DNA of 64,000 bases from Tetraselmis striata (Eukaryota; Chlorophyta; Chlorodendrophyceae; Chlorodendrales; Chlorodendraceae). A program made the translations under genes and the position numbers. The notes under the pieces are model-generated. The model had not been told where the DNA came from. It was given only the letters and a program-made list of their open reading frames with translations, and ran no database searches. The stretch is taken from the NCBI GenBank assembly GCA_006384855.1, contig VCJN01003116.1:1-64000 (forward strand), in the 5' to 3' direction. The stretch's first letter is position 1. Each line of letters starts with the position of its first letter. Below, one piece after another: positions 55,451-64,000 of this stretch.

Positions 55451-56185
55451 CTACGAGCCAACAGAGGCGGGAACCGCCATGGTAGCCACCGACCAGGCAT
55501 CGCCACCAGCTAGCCGCCGCTCCACGCAGTAGGGACGCTCTCCCGAGCACACAATCCCGGGCCACTCCAATAGCGGCACTAGGCCGAATGTAATGTGAAG
55601 GCGCCGACAGGAAATGAGCTTCGAAGTTGAGGTCTCGCAGCAAGGAGCGGAAGTGGGGGGTCCAACCCAGAACGGGGCGCCACGGGCGTGTAACAGACGC
55701 ATGCCACCCAACGCCAGATAGATGCGCCGCCAGCTCGGTCGCGTCCTTTTCCGCCAAATGTAGAACGCCTTCCCCATCACAACATCCCGGGCCACTCCAA
55801 TAGCGGCGCTGAGCCGAATGTGATGTTGAGGCGCCAACAAGACAGGAAGGGAGAAAGTGCTCAACGAGTAGGGAATGCAGAGCCGACCGGGCCAAGAACG
55901 ACGGAAGACGCCGGTGTCCAGCGCGCTTTGTTCCGCCCAGAGCCAGATCCGCCGCCAGCTCGGTCGCGTCCCCTTCCGCCGAACGTAGAACTCCCTTCCC
56001 AGCACAACATCCCGGGCCACTCCAATAGCGGCACTAGGCCGAATGTGATGTGGAGGCGCCGACAGGACAGGAAGGGAGAGGGTGCTCAGAGAACAGCGAA
56101 CGGGGACTTGACCGGACCAGCAACGACGTAAGACGCCGGTGTCCAGCTCACACTCCGTCGAGCGTAAGTATCCGGTACTACCCAC
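55451..56185 (-). other. Open frame made of three tandem repeats
   Basis: 244-codon open frame in which HIRPSAAIGVARDVVLG-like segments recur three times, because the DNA is a tandem repeat with periods of about 232 and 222 bp (see 55556-56090). No known domain. It could be a fragment of a retroelement protein, since a line of the type G-V-A-R-D-V-V-L-G would suit one, but I cannot support this. Confidence 0.3.
55556..56090. repeat. Three tandem copies of a ~225-bp unit
   Basis: cccgggccactccaatagcg begins at about 55556, 55788 and 56010, each followed by gagccgaatgtgatg-like and ggcgccgacaggacaggaag-like text. Units differ by 5-15 percent by eye. Confidence 0.8.
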
Positions 56186-56650
56186 TAGTATCCGGTACTA
56201 CGGGCCACTCCAACGACGTAAGCATCCGGTACTACCATCCGGTACTACGCATCCCTACTAGTACTGCCCTTTTTGTAATTCACACTAGTACCGTCTAACT
56301 GCTAAGCAGTACTGGTGTGAATTACAAAAAGGGCAGCAGCAACAGATAATCCACCGACTGGTAAAAACTGTACTGGATGAGTAGCGACTATACTGGTGTG
56401 AATTGCAAAATGGGCAGTAATAAATCCACCTACTGAGTATCAGCACTGCTAAAAGTTATACTGGTACCGACTACCAGGGTACGTATCGTGCGCCGCATGC
56501 AGCGACAACTTACTAGCTAGCGATCGCAGGACCATCCGGACTCGCTATAATGATGCTACTGAGTGAAAAGCTTGGGGGGGGGGGGGGGGGGGGGGGTGCT
56601 TCTCAGCATATCAGCAGTTTGAGACTTGGAGGTTATACGTTGTTCCATCG
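56186..56650. repeat. Cluster of gtgtgaattacaaaaaggg motifs and stccggtacta repeats
   Basis: The motif gtgtgaattacaaaaagggc (or its reverse) occurs at 56266-56285, 56315-56334 and 56395-56414 (one variant). Short atccggtactac units repeat at 56168-56250, and a G-run lies at 56574-56596. No gene supported. Probably remnants of the ends of the repeated-ORF element. Confidence 0.65.
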
Positions 56651-59600
56651 ATGTCCGCCACCCCGCGCGACCACTGCACTTCCCTGGTAGTCAAACCGTA
56701 CCTAGCACAACCTCCACGAGATCGTGATAGCATGAGCACTAGAGCAGCCATGAGCGAACCAGTGGGCGATGAGCTGCCGGTGGAGCGGTACCGCGCGGCG
56801 TGGGCGGGCGACGCCAGCGAGCAGTTCGAGGCGGCGGTGGCCGCGGCGGACCTGCGCGCCATGCGGCTCGAGTCCTTCTCCTCCCAGCCCGCCCCACGGG
56901 CGCTGCTGCACTGCACTAGCCTGCCGTCGAACCGCAAGGAAAACAGAGAGGCTCCGGTTCTGGAGAGGCACCCCGCAGCCCTGGGGGTGGACAGTGCCAC
57001 CGCGGTCGCGGTGCGCGCGATGGCGGCTGCGAGGCCGCAGCCCTCGTCCGACTCATCCTCCACCGCGGAGCGTGACGACGTGCCGCCGGCTGAGGCGCCG
57101 CTCACGCGCAGGTCCACCGCCCCCACCGAAATCTCGCCCATGGTGAAGAAAGTTACCAGCCAATCCAGTGACGTGTCGTCGGCACGGGCTGACGGGCCGT
57201 CGCCATTACCGGAAGTGGAGGGTGGGCTAGTCTCGCGGCGGATCACCGCGGATGCTCGCCGCCTGGCGCCCGTGGTCATCGCCCGCCCGGAGGCGTTGGA
57301 CGGCAGGAACAGCGGGCTGAGGCTCCCGGAGATGCTGGACACCGCGGGCTTCGCTGGGGTCACCGTCACGGCCAGGCCGACGGGGACCGTTCCAGCTGAG
57401 GTGCAGCGTGCTCGACCTCACGCTTCCAGCTCCACCCTAACCCCCGTCAAGGTTTCGGACCGGCCCCGTCATGGCACGCGATACTGATTTTTAGCGACTA
57501 TTATTTATGATGTTGGTCACGCGCTGACCGGCGCCGCCTGCTTCAGCATCGCCCAGGACAAAATACGGGATTCCGCACAGCTCAAAGCCCAGTTTTGGCC
57601 GCGGGTTGATTGCGCGCGACGCCACAATTATCAATATCCGCGATGAATATCAGGCACAGGCATCAATTTATAGAAGGTCCATAATTGTGGACTGTGCGAC
57701 CCAATTCGTCCGATTATTTTACGCACACACGTGGAAGTACTATGGGCCAGCAGCTGCTTGCCTCCATACGGTAGCGACTATTGGACAGGAACTGACTCGC
57801 CGGTTGTTGCTACCGCCGCTTGCGCTGGCTGCAGCCGACGCCCTCCGAGGGCGGCGTCGCCCCGACGCGGGCCTCCGACTCCACGGGCATAGGCGCGGCG
57901 CCGTTAGTTGCGTCAACAACCTCCAGGCGACTGCTCCGCACGTTGTCGGCGGCCTGGCGTCGGACGATGTCACGGAGGACGTCCGTGGACTCCGATACCG
58001 GGCAATTTCGGGCCGCAGGCTCGATGGACCTGCTCGATCAAACAATAGTAGCGGTCTCGCCACTCGGCCGGCAGAACTCTTCCAATCGGAACAAGGTATG
58101 GCGCCCCCCTCCCCCTCCCTGGGCCCATTTGCTCTGTATGACCATATAATAATAATCTAATAATTGCAATGATCGCAATAATTATAGAATCACTGTGCTA
58201 TAACTTAAATATGAATATCGCAAAGACCGGCACCTTCCCTCGTTTCGCCCATTTTCTATTTTATTGCAGCTTTCAATTATCGCTGATCGACGCCATGCCG
58301 ATAGACGGAGTGGAGCTGTTGCACGTTGTCTACATGCGTGATGGGGCTTGTGAGTACACCGCCCCGGCCCGCATCCATACCAATAACCGGTGCGTGTCTG
58401 GGAGATAGACATGCCAGACTCATCAGCTCAATGACATAAAACATGTTCAGCTGCTTAGTATGATAAGAGCGCGACACCTCCCCCTTGCCCATTTAGACCG
58501 CACAAGTGCAATGCCGCTAATGTGGGACGCTTGCTGGCTACAGACGTCGGGGGCCAACCAAAGCCCACCACGCGATGTGGAGTCAGGGGAGCCATCGTCG
58601 CCAGTGCACAAGCTGCGGACGCTCAAGCGCGGCACGATGGGCGCATTCACGCGGATCCGCAGCCGGGGCAAGAAGGACGTCGATGAGGACGTGATCGCAG
58701 ACCAGATCGACGCGTTCAGCGGGGTCGTGGATGGGAATCGGACAGGCTCGGTTGTCGCCTCAATGTCCGTGTCAAACCAGCCACACTGGCAGGTGGCCGC
58801 CGCCGCTCCCGCTTGCCCCTGCAGATCAAGTCTCCCCAATCTCCTGGAGGATTACATCGCCGCGTAGGGTGGTGCTGTCCCTGAGGCTGTCGCTGTGCCA
58901 TCAACGCAGGACGAGCGGAGGTTCCGGACGGTGGAGGCGCGCAGGCAGATGATAAACATGAACAAGCAGCTGAAGACAGACGATGCCATCCGGGCGGAGC
59001 ATTCTCTCTTCTTGTCACACAGCTGGTACGCTCACGCCCGCGATGGGACAGGCAAGGGGCGGATCCATCCCGTATCCCCCGCTCTGTAAGCTGGCGCCAC
59101 GACCGAAGTTCCCGCTGGGTTGCATTGAACTGAATGGCTGTCTGATCTCCGCCAATAACACACAGGCGCGACGAGGACACGCAAGCCAGGAAGCGGCAAC
59201 TCATCGCCTGCTTGAGTGCGGACCGAGTGGTGCGGAAAGCGCTGTGCCATTCGACAGCAGCAGGCGCAGAATGCCCAGCGGTGCCCGGTTGGCGGTTATG
59301 GAGAGAACGCCGAAGGGGAAGGGGGGGGGGGGGGGGGGGGGGGGTTCCTCCTTGCGGCTATAGTGTGGCGTCTTTCGGGCAGCCTTGAGCATAATGTGTG
59401 GGTGAGGGAGGCTGAGGCGGTGACCCGCTGCCCCCAACAGGATGAAGAGACGGGCAAGAGGCAGCAGGGATGGACCTACTGGTGACCCGCAGCAAGCCCG
59501 CCTCGCCACTTGATAATGCGATGCTTGCGGATGTCATGCGCCTCATTATGCGTCCAATGATGTGTGGCTGCTGACACTGTGCTGCGCGGGTTGATTGCAT

Positions 59601-59777
59601 TGCAGGGCGGACTTCCTCAACCTTCAGGCCGAGGGCCCAGTGCCATGGAGGTGCGCATTGGCACGACGTTGATATCCGTTGTGGCCCGGGGCATTGTTTC
59701 TGATATCTACAACAACAACGCTGCCTACCCAATCCGGAGGCGGTGATGCTCATAAACCACCTTCAAGCTGTATGCAA

Positions 59778-59813
<36 letters not shown>

Positions 59814-62800
59814 GGCCTCCCTGCTAATGGGCCTACTTTACGCTCCTGTTCTTGCAGGAAAGAAATCGAAGAAGGCATCCGGGACTGCGCCAAGTTTGTC
59901 GCATTCATCGACACCGAGTACCTGCTCAGCTTCAACTGCTTGCAGGTTCGGTACCCGCGGCTAATTGTCTGTGGACTGGTCCGCTCAATATACGCCTGTT
60001 GTGGGGTTGTCGGCCTGTGGCCGCCATACTGCCGTGACGACCCGTTCTTACCAGCCGCGTCTGCCCTCGGCGCGCCCGGATTGTTGTCGCAGGAGGTCCA
60101 GTTCGCCATCGACTACCGCAAGCCCATCGTGCCTGTGATCCTGGACCAAGGCGCCTGGTAAGTCACCCACTTGCGCGGCGGAGGCGTCGATGTTTTGACG
60201 GCAACATCGAACCAGCGTGGACATGACATTTACCAATCATTCATATATATTGGATCGGGCCGATAGCGAGTATTTAACGAGTCGCGCCGAGCCCAATCGG
60301 TTTGGACAGGTTCATTCCAATTATCGGGCATATCGCAGTCGTTGTCGTGGCGCAGCGCGATGCAAACAGTGGCTGCCCACTTGTCACTCGCGCTCGGTGG
60401 TGGGTCGACTGAGGTTGGGTGTGTACACATGCCGCAGGGACATCCTGACGTCCGTGCAGGGCGCCCGCACCGCATGGTCTCGCAGCCCGAAAGCAGGCGA
60501 GTCTCTATTCAGCTTCGACGGCAAGTTCATGACCGGCACCACCAACTTCTCCTACGATGTCCTGGAGCGGCTGCTGACGCAGCTGGCGTCGATCAACTTT
60601 TGCCCCGCGAGGCCGCTGGAGTTCCGCAACCTCGGCGAGGCCGGCGTGATGTCGCTGCTGCGGGAGTACGCCGAGAAGGACCTGTCGTACTTGAAGGAGT
60701 ACAGCGAGCTGCACAAGAAGGCCGTGGTGTGGGCTGCGAGGGGGAAGCCGGACGACCCGGCCTCGCTTCTCGTCGGCGAGGAGATCGAGGACTGGACCTC
60801 CTGGCTGCGCCTCGCCCACAACTACAACCTGCACCCGCAACCGGTGGCACTGCAGGAAGAGTTTGTGAAGGTGTCGCACCGAAAGTCGAGCCAGGCGCGC
60901 AAGCGGCGGCATATCGCCTTCGTCAGCCTTATTGTGCTCATCCTGATGGGCGCCTGCGCGTCGATTGCGCTGGCGGTTGCCGCGGAGTCCAGTCGCGCAG
61001 AGCTGCAAGTGCGGTACACCAAGGAGGAGCAGCTGAACACGCAGCTGCAGGAGCTGAACGAGGACCTGGATCGGCAGGCGCAAGTCCTGGACGAAAAGAA
61101 CTCGGAGCTGGAGGAACGCGGGAGAGAGGTACGCCGCCGTGCTTGCTTTTATTCAAAAGAAATCGCTGTCCGCTATATATGGGCCTCTGAACTATTGCAA
61201 CAACGCTGCAGGTGCGCGCCAGCTTGCGGCGAGTGACGGAGACGAACAACGCGCTGGAGCAGCAGATTGCTCGCAACCGGGTGATCACTCGAGAGCGCAT
61301 GATCGCCACCCTGTTTCTGCTCGTCAAAGGGCAGTCGCCTGAGGAGCCCAGCGAGCTGCGCGCTGCGGTGCAGGCATGCAACATGGCCCGCACGCTGAAC
61401 CAGAGCACGGCGGTCACGCCGCTGCTTTACCCCATCCTGTCGCACGTCACCCGCAAGCGCGCCTGGAAGACTGGCGAGTTCGTGGGCCACTCGGACGGCG
61501 TGCTCTTTGTGGTGGAGTCGCCCGACGGCGCACTCGTGGCCACCGGCAGCCTGGACGGCACCGTCGGCCTCTGGGACTTCTCCGATCCCGGCGCCGTCCC
61601 CGGCCTGCGGTTGCTCGAGGGCAAGCACACCCCGGCGCCGGGCGAGCCGGGCATCAGCGCCATCGCCTGGTCTGCCGACTCGCGCATGCTCGTCTCCGCC
61701 GCGTACACGGACCCCGTCGCGTGGCTATGGACCTTCGGCGAGGGCGGGCCCGCAGACGACGACGCCATCCCCCTGGTGGGCCACTCCGCGGGGGTGTCGA
61801 CGGCGGCAATGTCGCCTGCCGGCGCGCCCATCTCGCGCGTCGCCACCGCCTCGTTCGACTTGAGCGTGCGCCTGTGGGGCATCGACGGAGGGGAGTTGGC
61901 GGTGCTGCACGGGCACGCCGCCGGCATCGTGTGCCTCGAGTGGGCGCCGGACGGCGAGCGGCTGGCCAGCGCCTCCGACGACGACGCGCTGGTAATTGTG
62001 TGGGACCTGCGCGGCGACACTCCGCCGGCGGCGATGCTCACTCCGCTGCGCGGCCACGCCGGCTGGGTAAACTCCGTCGCGTGGCGCCCCGACGGCGAGT
62101 GGCTGGCAAGCGGCTCGGACGACCAGACTGTCGCGCTGTGGTCCACCCCCACCAACGGCTCAGCGCCCTCGCTCGACCGCCAGCTGGCCGGCCACGAGGG
62201 CTTCGTAAATGACGTCGCGTGGGCCCCGGACGGCCTCGCGCTCGCCTCCGCCTCGTATGACCACACCGTCCGGGTGTGGAAGTTCGCGAGCGGCAGTGCT
62301 GGAAGCGGCGTCCGAGGCGAGCGGCGGCCGATATCCGGCAGCAGCAGCAACCGCTCGGGAGCGGCGTCCGTCGGCCTGGTGCGCGCTGCCCGCGTATTTT
62401 TGTTAGGGCGTGAAGGGCCCATAGTACGTTGGCACCATACATAACTAGGGGTACAACCTATAAGCACGACACACACATATATATATGTACTAGGTATATA
62501 CCTGCGACTAACTATATATTTACTTGAATATGTGTATGCGCAAATACTGTTTTATTCACTCATAGCTATGCTATGGGGCTAACCGGCTGTGCCCTACACT
62601 GCAGGACGTCGTGTCGCAGCACGTGCTGGTGGGGCACCAGGGCTATGTCATGAACGTGGCCTGGGCGCCGGACGGGCGCCTGTCCTCCGCCTCCCAGGAT
62701 GGCACCGCGCGAGTGTGGGAGACGCAGGGCGCGACCCCGTGGATGCCGCGGGTGCCCTCCACGGTGCTTGGCGGGCACGGCGACCTGGTGTGGGCCACCG

Positions 62801-63145
62801 CCTGGAGCGCTGACTACCGCCACCTCTACACCGTCGCCGCAGACAAAAGCATCAGCCGGTGCGGAGCCCCCCCTCTTTCGCCGGCCACCCACAGCTTATC
62901 ACGAAGTAGTGCCGCCGCGCGGCGGCGGCGGCGGGTTGGCGCTGATGTGTGTGGTGCGCGCCGGCAGGTGGGACACCCAGCCCAGCAAGAGCAGCCCCGT
63001 GCTGGAGCTGGAGGGCAACCCGCGCGGCATCAGCACCGCGGCGGCCTTTGCCCGGAGTGCGCCGGACATGGTCGCGGTGCAGGATGACAGCGCCGTGCTG
63101 GTGCGCTCTTGCCGCCCCGGGACACGGCGCCTCCGGCGACGATAA
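56651..63145 (+). CDS. TIR - transmembrane - coiled coil - WD40 protein
   Basis: Exons: 56651-57451, 57835-58095, 58544-58792, 58910-59025, 59166-about 59243, 59606-59650, 59858-59945, 60093-60157, 60438-61128, 61212-62378, 62605-62858, 62968-63145; phases agree and total about 1330 residues. Residues 1-460 are low-complexity. TIR (about 465-567): LFLSHSW, then RDEDTQARKRQLIACL, VPWRKEIEEGIRDCAKFVAF, FNCLQEVQFAIDYRKPIVPV. The Glu in CLQEVQFA aligns with the catalytic Glu of TIR NAD hydrolases. A linker (YLKEYSELHKKAVVWAARGK, LHPQPVALQEEFVKVSHRKS) resembles that of bacterial TIR-WD40 proteins. One membrane segment (about 725-750, HIAFVSLIVLILMGACASIA), a coiled coil to about 800, then eight WD40 repeats (about 889-1300; VGHSDGV ... 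GLWD, RGHAGWVNSVAW, AGHEGFVNDVAWAPDG). Topology would put TIR and WD40 on opposite sides. The start codon, the first three exons and the donor at 59243 are the weak points. Confidence 0.82.
59322..59345. repeat. G homopolymer in a TIR-gene intron
   Basis: About 24 G between exons at 59243 and 59606. A C-run of about 33 follows at 59779-59812, in the intron before 59858. Confidence 0.85.
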
Positions 63146-63764
63146 AGCCAATGTGCCATTTACTATTGACATGTGAGACGAGTTAACATGGTGATGTTAT
63201 CATATCTAATAAACCCAGTTATCAATTATCGTATAGAACTAATTTGCTTATAACTAAATGTAATTCCGGAAATTGTAGTATATATTAAGTTTATTGATGA
63301 TGTATCGTAACCCCACTTTCGGTTTGCGGCATATTTTCGTTTTTGCCCCCCCCCCCCCCCCCCCCCCCCCGCCCCCAGCAAAGAAAGAAAACTATACTTA
63401 TTGTGAAATACATCAGAATACACAACGAATATCACACGGATATTCCGACTCGGTGCTGCAAAACATTTCATTACTATCTTTTCGACCCGCAAACCCGAAT
63501 AAACATTACGAATGCATGTTATATGGTCAGCGAGCCACCAAGGTTACACACACCCCATACAAAGATACTATAGCTAATCATCTACCGAACTTACGTCGTC
63601 TGTTAAGGTATGCGTGTTATGAAGAAGCCGAGTCCGGGATGTCAGGTCCCGCTAGCCGATAAGCCAATAGTGAAACTCCTGCAACACGGGCTGCCTTATG
63701 GGTGTCTCGGTGCCTGGGCAGACGTGTACTTGCTCAAGGCATATTACATGCATGGTCTTAATAC

Positions 63765-63804
<40 letters not shown>

Positions 63805-64000
63805 TACATGGAGCTGTGGGTGGCGTGAGGGCATCACGGCATCGCAGTTGGGTAAGCAGCTAAGCCCTTCTCGAAGGTTGGAAATTATTGGTCCCGCGAC
63901 TAAGCGATGACATGTCGGCGCTTGTAACTGTCACGAGTCCGCTAGGTGGGCCGGGGGTCCCATGGCAGCTCTGAGATTCGGCAGGTAGCGCGTCAAGTGC
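63146..64000. other. 3' flank of the TIR-WD40 gene; no further gene seen
   Basis: AT-richer sequence with a tgtaattcc at about 63259 (candidate poly(A) region), a C-run at 63347-63370 and an (AG)n run at 63767-63801. The frame at 63294-63662 has no recognisable motif and starts in the C-run region. Confidence 0.45.
63767..63801. repeat. (AG)n microsatellite
   Basis: About 17 uninterrupted ag units. Confidence 0.95.

Noticed and set aside
61427..62476. 349-codon minus-strand frame over the WD40 region
   Set aside because: Antisense shadow of the WD40 exons; no motif, and the sense strand is clearly coding.

Overview
This is nuclear DNA of a eukaryote, most likely a green alga. It is GC-rich and intron-rich. 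It carries a plant/plastid-type ABC1 kinase gene (ABC1K3 type), and many G or C homopolymers of 10 to 45 bases, most of them in introns or intergenic DNA. I see no bacterial operon structure, no rRNA or tRNA gene and no CRISPR array. Gene calls come from reading exons by eye and checking splice-site phase; no similarity search was run.

Layout. (1) 1-7143, minus strand: a PRMT7-type protein arginine methyltransferase in at least nine well-phased exons, probably running off the left edge. (2) 8389-17239: retroelement block. It holds a decayed copy of a repeated unknown ORF, a decayed tyrosine-recombinase (YR) retroelement, and a nearly complete DIRS/PAT-type element (Gag, RT-RNase H-methyltransferase, YR) with split direct repeats A1...B1-A2...B2. 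(3) 18551-24854, plus strand: a complete ten-exon ABC1K3-like gene; the exons sum to exactly 807 codons including the stop. (4) 25684-32400: a 0.9-kb inverted repeat made of two head-to-head 5' ends of a Gag-like element, a second copy of the repeated ORF, and a decayed transposon ORF. (5) 32432-51605: a CACTA/EnSpm-like complex. An outer plus-strand copy has its transposase intron interrupted by an 8.3-kb related element in the opposite orientation (39325-47626, CACTG termini, 3-bp GTG duplication). A foldback element with two 682-bp arms (33852-36073) lies at the left. (6) 51606-56600: a truncated unknown gene, a third copy of the repeated ORF and tandem repeats. (7) 56651-63145, plus strand: a 12-exon gene for a TIR - transmembrane - coiled-coil - WD40 protein, with an architecture resembling bacterial and cyanobacterial TIR-WD40 proteins.

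Host functions and mobile DNA. Three genes look like cellular genes: PRMT7 (arginine methylation), ABC1K3 (plastoglobule/thylakoid kinase-like) and TIR-WD40 (possible NAD-cleaving or signalling receptor). Nothing suggests they act together. The rest is mainly mobile DNA at several stages of decay, including nested and inverted insertions. A recurrent feature is a C-run (sense strand) starting a few to about 40 bases after the 5' splice site in many introns of both host and transposon genes.
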